From Qiania dongpingensis (GTDB lineage Bacteria > Bacillota > Clostridia > Lachnospirales > Lachnospiraceae), in assembly GCF_014337195.1 (NCBI RefSeq), contig NZ_CP060634.1, forward strand, positions 2,852,001 through 2,916,000: a stretch of 64,000 bases of DNA, in the 5' to 3' direction. Numbering within the stretch: the first letter of the stretch is position 1; the number at the start of each line of letters is the position of its first letter. The notes under the pieces are model-generated. The model was given only the letters and a program-made list of their open reading frames with translations. It had not been told where the DNA came from and did no database searches. A program made the translations under genes and the position numbers. Below, piece after piece: positions 54,689 to 63,561 of this stretch.

Positions 54689-55426
54689 ATGAAGAGTCAT
54701 ACAGGATTCAAACAGGAGAGCATGGGATCGGAGATCATAAGGACAGAGGGGCTGTCCAAATATTATGGAGATGGAGAGGCACTTGTAAAAAGCGTGGATC
54801 AAGTAAATCTATCCATCTGGAAAGGGGAGATCACCGCCATAGTAGGAAAAAGCGGATCAGGAAAAACGACCCTTCTCCATATGATGGGAGGATTAGAGCC
54901 GCCGACAAAAGGAAGGGTCCTTCTGGACGGCAGTCCGCTTTATGAAATGAACGACAGCAGGAGGACGAAATTCCGCCGGGAACGGATAGGATTCATATTT
55001 CAGAAATTCCAGCTGATACCGGATATGACCATTCGGCAGAATCTGCAGTTTCCCCTTGATGTGGCGGGAAAGAAGAAGGATAAGGCTTTCGAAGAAGAGC
55101 TGATCTCCATGCTGGATCTGGAAGACCGGCTGGGCTTTTATCCCCACCAGCTTTCCGGAGGGGGCCAGCAGCGGGCGGCTATCGCCCGGGCCCTGCTTTT
55201 GAAGCCGGATCTGATCCTGGCAGATGAACCGACCGGCAATATTGATGAAGCTGCGGGACAGGAGCTTTTAAAATTCATTTTGCGTTCCAATGAGAAATAT
55301 GGACAGACCTTTGTCATCGTCACTCACGATATGGCGGCTGCGGGGATGGCGCACCGGATCGTACGGCTAAAAGACGGGATGGTTCAGCCGGACAGCGGAG
55401 AGGAAAACAGAAGGGGGCACGTATGA
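54689..55426 (+). CDS. ABC transporter ATP-binding protein (MacB/LolD-like)
   Basis: A 245-residue ATPase with VGKSGSGKTTLL (Walker A), LSGGGQQRAAIARAL (signature), LILADEPTGNID (Walker B) and VTHD. This is the subgroup that pairs with FtsX-type permeases for export, lipoprotein release or peptide-antibiotic defence. The ATG at 54689 follows GGAGGGAG; an earlier ATG at 54674 is possible. It overlaps the permease gene by 4 bp. Confidence 0.92.
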   Translation: MKSHTGFKQESMGSEIIRTEGLSKYYGDGEALVKSVDQVNLSIWKGEITAIVGKSGSGKTTLLHMMGGLEPPTKGRVLLDGSPLYEMNDSRRTKFRRERIGFIFQKFQLIPDMTIRQNLQFPLDVAGKKKDKAFEEELISMLDLEDRLGFYPHQLSGGGQQRAAIARALLLKPDLILADEPTGNIDEAAGQELLKFILRSNEKYGQTFVIVTHDMAAAGMAHRIVRLKDGMVQPDSGEENRRGHV

Positions 55427-58182
55427 AGATTAGAAAAATGCTTGGATACAGTCTTCAGGGTGTTGTAAAAAGCGGCGCTTACCGGGTGTTTCTTCTGGGA
55501 GTGACCCTTTGTATAGCGCTGCCTCTGCTTTTTATAACTGTGACAGACAGCATGTTTTATACGGCGCAGGAAAAGAAAAAGGACTTATATGGAGAGTTCA
55601 CAGATATTTTTTATGGGAATGAAACGGCAGGAAGCCTCGCTGGGACCGCGGCCCTGGAGGGAATGAACGACGGTAGTCTGAAAGGGCTTCTGGATGAAAA
55701 AGAAATCCAAAAGATCCGGCGCCTGGGAAATCTTTACAGCGCTGACCTGGCGTGCTGGAAAGAACAGAGTCCGAACCTTGATGCGGATGAAGCGGAAAAG
55801 AGCCTGGAACAGATTTTTTTGAAGCGGGAGAAAAAGGAAGCGGATTATTATGGCGCAGGAGGTACCTCCGGCCTTTTGTCCGTGGGATATGCCGATGAAA
55901 CGGCCAGAGAGCTGGGACGCCTCAGGCTGAAGGAAGGAACCTGGCCTTTAGAGGGGGCGGTCGTAATAACGGAAAGCCTGCAGAAGGAATGGGAGGAGGA
56001 GCCTCAGCCTGGAGACCGTGTGGAATGGAGGGGCAGGAGTTACCTTGTCTCAGGTATTCTTTATGACTATGGGATGCTGTGGGTGGAAAATGTAAACCAG
56101 ACGGATGCTGACAGGCAGAGGCCGGATCTGTTCTTTTCTGAGACGGATTTTAAAATACTTTTGCAGGGAGCCAGTGATATCCAGATATCCCATCGCACTC
56201 TTATGGAGCTGAGGGACGTCTTTTCTTCCGATATCTATATGGAGGACTACGCGCTGGTGCAGAACATGGCCATAAAAAGCGAACAGTTTTCCGTTCCCCC
56301 TTATCTCTTGTACCTGGTCTATATCTGCGCGGCCCTTTTGCTGATCCAGCTATTGCTTCTGGGACTTCCGAGACTGGAACAGAGAATGCGGCTGTACCGG
56401 CTTTTAGGAGTACCTGGAGCGAGTATCCCATTTCTGCTTTATCTGGATCTTTTTTGGGTTTATATTTTGTCTTTGCCCATTGGGATCTTGGCGGGAATCG
56501 GCGGGGCATATCTGATATGCAGTCTTGGAAGCAGGATGATCTCCATGCCTTTTTTATTCCGGGTGAGCGCGGCGGGAATGGCCGGGGCGGCGGCTATGAT
56601 CGGCGTACTTGTTCTTTTGTCAGGTGTCCTTCCGGCAGTACGGCTTTTTCGAACGGAGATTCTGGAAGGACAGGCAGTATCCTTCCGCCGCCGCAGAACA
56701 CAAAAGCGTCTGATTGCCGGCGGGCTTCTTGGTCTGCTTCTCATTTGTATCTTTTTTCTGCACGGCAGCTCCTTATGCTATCTGAAAGCAGATGAAAACA
56801 GAAATCTTTCTGTACCGCTCTACGGGAAAATCTCCACGGACTATGATTATGAATTTTTGGCGAATACCATCAGCGATGATACCTCCTATGTGGATGAAAA
56901 CGGAAACTCTCTGAGTGTCAGCACATCAGGGCCCGATGATATTTATACCGTATATAACGAACCGTATCTGGGGATGAGCGAAGAGGATGTGGAAGCGCTT
57001 AGGAAAGAGGAAGGGATACAAAAAGTATTGGCATATAAGGAATGCAGCCAGCTTTATATGAAAGCGGACAGAGAAGATCCCTACCAGAAAGCGATGGAGG
57101 ATGACATGCTGTCCAGCCAGACGGTTTCTTTCAATGAGGAAATGGAAAGGATATACGGACTTGACGGATCCTATCAGGAATCCAGACTGCAGGGATATTC
57201 AGAGGAAGAGCTTCTGAGCCTTGCCCCTTATGTGGAGGAGGGGGAGATCGATCTGGAGAAAATACGAACGGGAAAAGAGATCATTCTGATGGTCCCGGAT
57301 ATCCAGACAGAGATGTGGGAGTATGACGACGGGACCGGACAAAAAAACAGTGCGATGTCAATTTCCTATCTGGAAAAAGGAGTTTATGACGGAAGCGAGG
57401 GACAGTACAGCAACCGATATTATCATGTGGGAGATACCATTGATGTCTTCCGCCTGTATTCGGAGAACCCGGAGCTTCGGGGAAAGGTGACGGCTAAGAT
57501 TGCAGAAGATGAAGTGAAGAGACAGGATTTCACATTTCGGATCGGCGCGGTCATCCGGTGCCGGGCTGGATGGTTTGAAGATACGATGCGTCCGGAACCG
57601 TTTTTTAACTTCCTGGGACTTAATGATACCTTTGAGGCGATAGGTCTTCCCAGCACCTATACCCGCGTCCGTGTTTACGGAGTCAATGGAGAAGACGGAG
57701 GGACGCTTAAGCAGAACATGTATAAACTGAGCGGCAAGCTGTCGGAGATGCATTTGGATGACCGCCGGGGATTCATGGAGGAATACCGTCAGTATCGTCT
57801 TCTTTTATCGGTTCTTTCTACCCTTCTGACGATACTTTCTGCTATAATGGGGACAGGCATGATAACGGGGAGGATGTTGATGCGGGTCAGAGAGGAACGA
57901 AAACGCACGGGGCTCTATCAGATTGCGGGCTGTACCAGGAAGAGGCTGTTCTGGTCACTCATCCGTCCGTTTATTGCTTTGGTACCGGCCATGTGGGCGG
58001 TATCCATGCTGCTTGTCAGGATAAGTTCAGAATATTTTTTCATGCTGGACGGATATTGGGGGTTCTGGCAGTGGATGAAGGTGCTCGTGGGAGCGGCATT
58101 TCTGTCGTTTGCAGCCGTCGTCATAACAGCGCGGGCGTTTTTTAAGGACAGCATAAGCAGCCTGATCCGGCAGGAAGACTGA
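55423..58182 (+). CDS. FtsX-type ABC transporter permease
   Basis: A 919-residue membrane protein. One helix near residues 20-42 is followed by a large extracytoplasmic domain (to about 285). Then comes a group of FtsX helices (about 290-460), a second large extracytoplasmic domain (about 470-775, acidic and tyrosine-rich) and three C-terminal helices. Two FtsX modules in one chain is typical of mechanotransmission ABC systems. It is coupled to the ATPase by an ATGA overlap and is followed after 14 bp by a sigma factor gene, suggesting a stress-responsive module. Confidence 0.9.
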   Translation: MKIRKMLGYSLQGVVKSGAYRVFLLGVTLCIALPLLFITVTDSMFYTAQEKKKDLYGEFTDIFYGNETAGSLAGTAALEGMNDGSLKGLLDEKEIQKIRRLGNLYSADLACWKEQSPNLDADEAEKSLEQIFLKREKKEADYYGAGGTSGLLSVGYADETARELGRLRLKEGTWPLEGAVVITESLQKEWEEEPQPGDRVEWRGRSYLVSGILYDYGMLWVENVNQTDADRQRPDLFFSETDFKILLQGASDIQISHRTLMELRDVFSSDIYMEDYALVQNMAIKSEQFSVPPYLLYLVYICAALLLIQLLLLGLPRLEQRMRLYRLLGVPGASIPFLLYLDLFWVYILSLPIGILAGIGGAYLICSLGSRMISMPFLFRVSAAGMAGAAAMIGVLVLLSGVLPAVRLFRTEILEGQAVSFRRRRTQKRLIAGGLLGLLLICIFFLHGSSLCYLKADENRNLSVPLYGKISTDYDYEFLANTISDDTSYVDENGNSLSVSTSGPDDIYTVYNEPYLGMSEEDVEALRKEEGIQKVLAYKECSQLYMKADREDPYQKAMEDDMLSSQTVSFNEEMERIYGLDGSYQESRLQGYSEEELLSLAPYVEEGEIDLEKIRTGKEIILMVPDIQTEMWEYDDGTGQKNSAMSISYLEKGVYDGSEGQYSNRYYHVGDTIDVFRLYSENPELRGKVTAKIAEDEVKRQDFTFRIGAVIRCRAGWFEDTMRPEPFFNFLGLNDTFEAIGLPSTYTRVRVYGVNGEDGGTLKQNMYKLSGKLSEMHLDDRRGFMEEYRQYRLLLSVLSTLLTILSAIMGTGMITGRMLMRVREERKRTGLYQIAGCTRKRLFWSLIRPFIALVPAMWAVSMLLVRISSEYFFMLDGYWGFWQWMKVLVGAAFLSFAAVVITARAFFKDSISSLIRQED

Positions 58183-58196
58183 GGAAGGAATGGAAC

Positions 58197-58796
58197 GTGA
58201 AGCGAAGCCAGGAAGAGCAGCAGTTCATGGAACTGCTTTTCAGCCAAAACTATAACCGGATATACCGGTACTGCTGCCTGAAGCTGGGAGCCTCTGGACA
58301 GGATGCGGAGGACTGCGCCATGGAAGTGTTCTTCCGGGCGTTTCGGAAGGTGGAAAGACTGATGGAGCATCCCTGCCCAGAGCGGTGGCTGTATGTGGCG
58401 GCGCGGAATGTCGCGCTGGAAACCTTGAGAAAGCAGGCGCGCAAAAAAGAATTTGAACAGGCAGACAACGGCTTTTTCAGCAGATATTCTGACGGCTTGG
58501 AAGATGTGGAAAAAAAGCTGGTCCGTGAAGATGAAAGCAGGAAAACTCAGGGACTGGAAGAGAATCTGACAGCGTGTCTTAAACCAAAGGAACGGGAGCT
58601 TTACCGTTTTTTGGTGCTGGAGAAAAAGAATACGCGGCAGATCGCGGAAGCGTTGTCTATTTCCTATACGAATGCCACCACAAAGGTTTGCAGGCTGCGG
58701 AAAAAGCTGAGAAAACAGTTGGAACAGATGGAGAAGAAGGGAGGCGGGCCATATGAAAGATATCCGGATGAAAACGAATCAAGAGGTATTCATTGA
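58197..58796 (+). CDS. ECF-type RNA polymerase sigma factor
   Basis: A 199-residue sigma factor with regions 2 and 4 only. Region 2 includes LFSQNYNRIYRYCCLKLG and QDAEDCAMEVFFRAFRKVE; region 4 includes LEKKNTRQIAEALSISYTNATTKVCRLRKKLRKQL. The start is GTG behind GAGGAAGGA. It overlaps the next gene, an anti-sigma-like membrane protein, by 44 bp. The sigma probably drives the ABC genes or envelope targets, but no matching promoter was identified. Confidence 0.9.
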   Translation: MKRSQEEQQFMELLFSQNYNRIYRYCCLKLGASGQDAEDCAMEVFFRAFRKVERLMEHPCPERWLYVAARNVALETLRKQARKKEFEQADNGFFSRYSDGLEDVEKKLVREDESRKTQGLEENLTACLKPKERELYRFLVLEKKNTRQIAEALSISYTNATTKVCRLRKKLRKQLEQMEKKGGGPYERYPDENESRGIH

Positions 58797-59556
58797 CAGA
58801 TATTTAGAGGAAAGAGAATTTCTCCCGTCTCAGATGGACGAGCTCGTGGAAGGGGAGCTTAAACGAAAAGGGGAAGAAACGCCGGCACAATATACTAAAA
58901 AAGAGCTTAAGATGAAATGGGAGCTTTTGCTTTACCGCAGAAAGACAAAACGGCTGCGGATCTGCAGATGTGTTCTTGCGGCCGCCTGCGTGTTTCTGAC
59001 GGTGGGGCTGGCGGCATCCTTCCTGTATCCGGTCAAGGTACAGGGAAACAGCCCATACGTGACATTTATTACCGGGGAGGGAAGGAGTGAAAATTACCGG
59101 ATAAACTATAAAGAAATAGATCCTTCCTATGGGAGGACCTATGCTTATAAATCCTGGAGGGAGCTGGAGGCAGAGCTGGGATTTTCGCTGGTGAAGCCGG
59201 AAGGACAGACGGTATCGGGGCTGTATCTGGATTCCAGGCCGGGAAGCAGCTTTTACAACGTGGCGGCGTATTTTGACAAAGAAGAACATCCGGGGATCTC
59301 CAGCTATAATGCGTATTTTGTAAAAGAAGAAGAGAAAGCCTATGGATATTCCTATTCGGTCAGTCAGAATTGGGTATACCTGAGACGGGAGGAGCTGGGA
59401 GGGCGAACTGTCACATTATACCGGCTAAACGGCACGGAGGGAGGGAAAGAAATCTACGGCGCGGCATTTTCGGAGGACGGCTTCCTCTATGTGCTCACAT
59501 CGGGGGATTCTTCTCTGGAGACCTTTAAGACGGCTCTTTCTTCCCTGGTGAAATAA
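58753..59556 (+). CDS. Membrane-anchored anti-sigma-like protein (DUF4367-like)
   Basis: A 267-residue protein with a cytoplasmic N-terminus of about 70 residues, one transmembrane helix (about 73-95, CVLAAACVFLTVGLAASFLY) and an extracytoplasmic domain of about 170 residues (YKSWRELEAELGFSLVKP onward) resembling DUF4367 domains of anti-sigma or regulatory proteins. A GGGAGG site inside the sigma gene serves its ATG, and the large overlap implies tight co-expression. It most likely holds the sigma factor inactive until a signal is sensed. Its 3' end overlaps the convergent acetyltransferase gene by 32 bp. Confidence 0.75.
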   Translation: MKDIRMKTNQEVFIDRYLEEREFLPSQMDELVEGELKRKGEETPAQYTKKELKMKWELLLYRRKTKRLRICRCVLAAACVFLTVGLAASFLYPVKVQGNSPYVTFITGEGRSENYRINYKEIDPSYGRTYAYKSWRELEAELGFSLVKPEGQTVSGLYLDSRPGSSFYNVAAYFDKEEHPGISSYNAYFVKEEEKAYGYSYSVSQNWVYLRREELGGRTVTLYRLNGTEGGKEIYGAAFSEDGFLYVLTSGDSSLETFKTALSSLVK

Positions 59557-60475
59557 AAGTCCCGCTTTCCCGGTAATAATCGAGCCTTGACTGTATGAGA
59601 AAGCCGCAGCTTTTATAAAGATAAAAAGCCGGAAGGTTGGATGTGGATACCTGGAGAAGGAGAAGACATCCGGGAGGAAGGATTTGGAACAGGGCGGATA
59701 ACGTCTTTGTTCCATACCCCTTCCGACGAAAACAGGGCAGTATGCCAAAGCCCATCAGATATGCCGCGCGCCCGTTCTTATCAAGCGTTAGATGCAGCAG
59801 GCCAAGGGGCTCCTCCTGAGACTTCTGAAAAGAGGGGGCGGGCAATAAGATGTAGGAGGTCGTATCCGGATCCTCCAAAATGGTGTCGATATAGGATTCT
59901 GTAAAAAATCGATCCGCGTCAAACGCCTGCATGTGCAGCGAAATAAGCTGTTCTCGGTTGTCACGGCCGGAAAGAGAAAGTTGAACAGATGGAGCGGCAG
60001 CCGCACCTGCGGCAGGAATCTCGGCTGCCATCATACATTCGGAATGTGATAATTTTAAATTCCGGCGCATGCAAAAGGAGGTGGTATCAGGGTCACAGGA
60101 GAGACATTGATAGAGGAAGGACACATTTCCGAACCGGATTTTCGTTTCTGTACGGGCAGCCTGAAGGAGCAGGGAAAAATATCCTTTTTTTCTGTGAAGG
60201 GGATGGGTGAAGCCGGATACCTCCGCGGTTTTCCGGTCCGGACAGAAAACAGACAAAAAGCTTACAAGAACTTCTTCCATATAAAAAAGCAGAAAAAAGG
60301 TATCCTCGTCCTCGGCGTTTGGCTCGGGAAGGACTAAGCTCAGGACAATCGGATTTTTGGAAGAAGCGTTTCCTGCTGGAGACGTCACAGGCGCAGCTTC
60401 GGAACAGATTGTATGCAGAGCCGTCACTTGACAACACTGAAGTTCATTGAGACTGTTGCAGAGAATATAAGGCAT
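59525..60475 (-). CDS. Tandem GNAT-domain acetyltransferase
   Basis: A 316-residue protein with two GNAT-like halves. The N-terminal half has HPLHRKKGYFSLLLQAA; the C-terminal half has the better acetyl-CoA loop PCFRRKGYGTKTLSALF and the closing NLPAFYLYKSCGF. The N-terminal half may be structural. A strong AGGAGG precedes the ATG on the minus strand. The acceptor is unknown. It ends inside the convergent anti-sigma-like gene. Confidence 0.85.
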   Translation of the reverse strand: MPYILCNSLNELQCCQVTALHTICSEAAPVTSPAGNASSKNPIVLSLVLPEPNAEDEDTFFLLFYMEEVLVSFLSVFCPDRKTAEVSGFTHPLHRKKGYFSLLLQAARTETKIRFGNVSFLYQCLSCDPDTTSFCMRRNLKLSHSECMMAAEIPAAGAAAAPSVQLSLSGRDNREQLISLHMQAFDADRFFTESYIDTILEDPDTTSYILLPAPSFQKSQEEPLGLLHLTLDKNGRAAYLMGFGILPCFRRKGYGTKTLSALFQILPPGCLLLLQVSTSNLPAFYLYKSCGFLIQSRLDYYRESGTFISPGKKEPS

Positions 60476-60566
60476 AGCAGTTTTCCTCCTATGAAACTAT
60501 TCTATCATGAAGATGGGGCAAAAGGAATCCGAAGGAAAGATTTTTTCAAAAATCAAGCGGCAGGTG

Positions 60567-60595
60567 TGGACAAGAAAAGAAGAAAAGAGTATAAT
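60567..60595 (+). promoter_or_regulatory. Promoter of the EamA gene
   Basis: TGGACA (60567-60572) and a perfect TATAAT (60590-60595) at 17 bp, 52 bp before the TTG start. Confidence 0.75.
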
Positions 60596-60647
60596 GCCAC
60601 TGGTTGATTTTGGACAGTCTGTGCAGAGAAGAGAGTGGAGGATAAAA

Positions 60648-61559
60648 TTGAAGAAAAATGTGACGGGGCTCGCCAACGCCGGGATGGTGCTCACCGCATT
60701 GATATGGGGATTTGCCTTTGTGGTGGTAAAAGATTCCGTGGATTTCATACCGCCTGTTTACATGCTGGCGTTCCGGTTTACCATTGCGTTTGCCGGACTG
60801 GCACTTGTATTTTGCAAAAAATTATTTAAAATCAGTAAAAGAGACTTATTTTGCGGGGGGATTCTGGGCATCCTGTTATTTATCAGCTATTTCTTTCAAA
60901 CCGTCGCGATTCAATACACCACAGCCGGGAAAAATGCGTTTTTGACCACGATATATGTGGTGATCGTTCCGTTTCTTCATTGGTTCATCAATAAGAAAAA
61001 GCCGGATGGGTATTGTATCGCCGCCGCGTTTTTGGCAATCGCCGGAATCGGACTTCTTTCCCTGCAAGGCGACTTGTCCATGAATATCGGTGATATTCTG
61101 ACTATTATCTGCGGCTTTGGTTTTGCGTTCCACATGATTTATATTGACCGGTATACGGAGAAGCATGATCCTGTGGCCCTGACGATTCTTCAGATTGGGG
61201 TGGCAGCTCTTATTTCATGGCTCATGGCGCCTCTCTATGACGGGACTTTTCCGGAAGCGGCTTTTTCTATGAAGATTGTAACTAGTATGCTTTATCTGGG
61301 GCTGGGGAGCACCATGATCGCGTTTCTCCTGCAAAATGTGTGCCAGAAATATACGACGCCTTCTTCTGCGTCGCTGTTCCTTTCCCTGGAATCGGTATTC
61401 GGCGTGCTTTGTTCTTTGATTTTTCTGAAAGAGTATCTGACTGTCAGGATGGCGATAGGATGTGCGCTTATTTTTGCGGCTATCCTCCTGGCTGAGACTA
61501 AGCTTTCCTTTTTAAAGGGGAACAGAAAAGACAAGGAGATGGAGATACAGGAAGAATGA
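60648..61559 (+). CDS. EamA/DMT-family transporter
   Basis: A membrane transporter of about 303 residues with ten helices in two EamA repeats, the family of metabolite and drug exporters. The first repeat begins NAGMVLTALIWGFAFVVVKDS; the second holds GLGSTMIAFLLQNVCQKYTTPSSASLFLSLE. The start is taken as TTG behind GGAGG (60637-60641), which removes a charged stretch that would place the promoter inside the gene. Substrate unknown. Confidence 0.88.
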   Translation: MKKNVTGLANAGMVLTALIWGFAFVVVKDSVDFIPPVYMLAFRFTIAFAGLALVFCKKLFKISKRDLFCGGILGILLFISYFFQTVAIQYTTAGKNAFLTTIYVVIVPFLHWFINKKKPDGYCIAAAFLAIAGIGLLSLQGDLSMNIGDILTIICGFGFAFHMIYIDRYTEKHDPVALTILQIGVAALISWLMAPLYDGTFPEAAFSMKIVTSMLYLGLGSTMIAFLLQNVCQKYTTPSSASLFLSLESVFGVLCSLIFLKEYLTVRMAIGCALIFAAILLAETKLSFLKGNRKDKEMEIQEE

Positions 61560-61642
61560 CGGAGATGTAGAGTATACACTTACGTATAGGAATAGAATAT
61601 GAAATTCCGGAATAGAATGGTCCGGAAAGTGGAGGAGACGAT

Positions 61643-63448
61643 ATGGCCGAAACAAAGACGATCCAAAAAAGAAACGAGATTCCCTTTTTAGAGACCTGGG
61701 CGACGGAGGATATCTTTTCTTCCGATGCCAAATGGGAAGAAGCATTTACAGAAACGAAAACAGCGCTTTCTGATTATGAGAGGTTTAAAGGACACCTGGG
61801 GGAATCTGCTGAAATGCTTTACGGCTGCCTTAAATTTGATGAACAGATAAGCGAAATGATGGATAAGATCTACAGCTATGCTCATTTGAAATCAGATGTG
61901 GATACGGGCAACCAGTTTTATCAGCAGATGGTAGGGCGGGCGGCCGGATTATGGGCGGCGGCTTCCGCGGCTTCTTCTTTTATCGCGTCTGAGATTCTGG
62001 CGATCGCGCCGGAGCGCCTGACGGAGCTTAGGAAATCAAGCGGGGCGGACAGGAGCTTTGACAGGCTTCTGGATCTGATACTCCGGGACCGGGCGCATAC
62101 CAGAAGCCAGGAGGTGGAAGAGATTCTGGCAGACGCCTCTGAAGTGACGATGGGGCCTTCTCAGATTTTTAAGATGTTCAATAATGCGGATACCCGGTTC
62201 CCGTCCGTAAGGGATGAAAATGGGAATCTGGTGGAACTGACCCATGGCCGTTATGTATCTTTTTTGGAGAGCAAGGACAGAAGAGTCCGTGAGGCTGCGT
62301 TTCATGCCATGTATGAGACATTCGGCCGCCACAGGAACACGCTGGCCGCCGCTTTTCAGGCCAATGCGAAACAGGCTTGTTTCTACGCGAAAGCCAGGAG
62401 ATACAGCTCTGCGCGGGCATACTATCTGGCAGATGCCAATGTGCCGGAAGAGGTGTATGATACTCTGATAAGTACAGTGAGAGAGTTCATGCCGCTCATG
62501 TTCCGTTATGTGGCGCTCAGAAAACGAATGCTGGGGCTGGATGAGCTTCACATGTATGATCTTTATACTCCAATCGTGTCGGATGTGGAGAACAGGATTT
62601 CCTATGAGGAGGCAAAGAGCATCATAACAAAAGCGCTGGAACCAATGGGGCCTGAGTATCTTCGGGTGTTTCAGGAGGGGCTGGAAGGCCGGTGGATTGA
62701 TTTCCGGGAGAATGAAGGAAAGAGGAGCGGAGCGTACTGCGGAGGTCCCTACGGCGTCCATCCCTTTATACTCATGTCCTACCAGGATACTTTGGATAAT
62801 GTATTTACCCTGGCCCATGAAATGGGCCATGCCATGCACTCTTATTTTTCCAACAGCAGCCAGACCTTTACAAATTCTCAATATAAGATTTTCGTAGCGG
62901 AGGTCGCTTCTACCTGCAATGAGAATCTTCTGAACCGGTATTTGCTGGAGCACGCCGCAGACAGAAAGGAACGTGCTTATATCCTGAATCATTTTTTGGA
63001 CGGTTTTAAAGGCACCGTATTCCGCCAGACTATGTTTGCGGAATTTGAGAAAATTGCTCACGAAAAAGCGCAGGAGGGAGAAGTCCTGACGGCTGATGTG
63101 CTTTGCGGCATATATAAGGAGCTGAATCAGGACTATTTTGGCAGCGGTATTGTGATCGACGATGAGATCGCTCTGGAATGGGCGAGAATCCCTCATTTTT
63201 ACACTCCTTTTTATGTATATCAGTACGCGACGGGGTTTTCTGCCGCGGTCGCTCTTTCAGAGCGGATTTTGAACAAAGAAGAAGGGGCGGCTGAAGCTTA
63301 TATGGGATTTTTAAAGGGCGGCTGCAGCAAAGACCCCATAGATTTATTGGCGGATGCCGGAGTGGATATGCGGACGCCGGAACCGGTCAGAGCGGCCATG
63401 GCGTCATTCGAACGGGCGCTGGAAGAACTGGAAGAGCTGCTTTCCTGA
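61643..63448 (+). CDS. pepF: Oligoendopeptidase F
   Basis: A cytoplasmic zinc metallopeptidase of the M3 family that cuts short peptides of about 7-17 residues. The 601-residue length is typical. The zinc motif HEMGH lies in TLAHEMGHAMHSYFSN with the downstream glutamate in AEVASTCNE. GGAGGAG precedes the ATG. It appears monocistronic, 83 bp after the EamA gene. Confidence 0.96.
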   Translation: MAETKTIQKRNEIPFLETWATEDIFSSDAKWEEAFTETKTALSDYERFKGHLGESAEMLYGCLKFDEQISEMMDKIYSYAHLKSDVDTGNQFYQQMVGRAAGLWAAASAASSFIASEILAIAPERLTELRKSSGADRSFDRLLDLILRDRAHTRSQEVEEILADASEVTMGPSQIFKMFNNADTRFPSVRDENGNLVELTHGRYVSFLESKDRRVREAAFHAMYETFGRHRNTLAAAFQANAKQACFYAKARRYSSARAYYLADANVPEEVYDTLISTVREFMPLMFRYVALRKRMLGLDELHMYDLYTPIVSDVENRISYEEAKSIITKALEPMGPEYLRVFQEGLEGRWIDFRENEGKRSGAYCGGPYGVHPFILMSYQDTLDNVFTLAHEMGHAMHSYFSNSSQTFTNSQYKIFVAEVASTCNENLLNRYLLEHAADRKERAYILNHFLDGFKGTVFRQTMFAEFEKIAHEKAQEGEVLTADVLCGIYKELNQDYFGSGIVIDDEIALEWARIPHFYTPFYVYQYATGFSAAVALSERILNKEEGAAEAYMGFLKGGCSKDPIDLLADAGVDMRTPEPVRAAMASFERALEELEELLS

Positions 63449-63455
63449 AATTTTG

Positions 63456-63486
63456 GAATTTTTAAGAAATTCTTTGCCTTTTCTCC
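63456..63486 (+). terminator. Weak AT-rich hairpin after pepF
   Basis: GAATTT pairs with AAATTC around TTAAG, followed by T-rich sequence. The short AT stem makes this tentative. Confidence 0.35.
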
Positions 63487-63507
63487 AGGAATAACTGGAT
63501 GGATTTG

Positions 63508-63516
63508 TGATATAAT
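63508..63516 (+). promoter_or_regulatory. Extended -10 promoter of the nitroreductase-like gene
   Basis: TGATATAAT: a perfect -10 hexamer (63511-63516) with an extended TGN. No good -35 is seen. Confidence 0.55.
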
Positions 63517-63561
63517 GAATACACTCTATTATGACAGGATTGGAAATGGGGGGTGGGGAGC

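Noticed and set aside
62036..63196. 386-residue minus-strand ORF
   Set aside because: Shadow of pepF.
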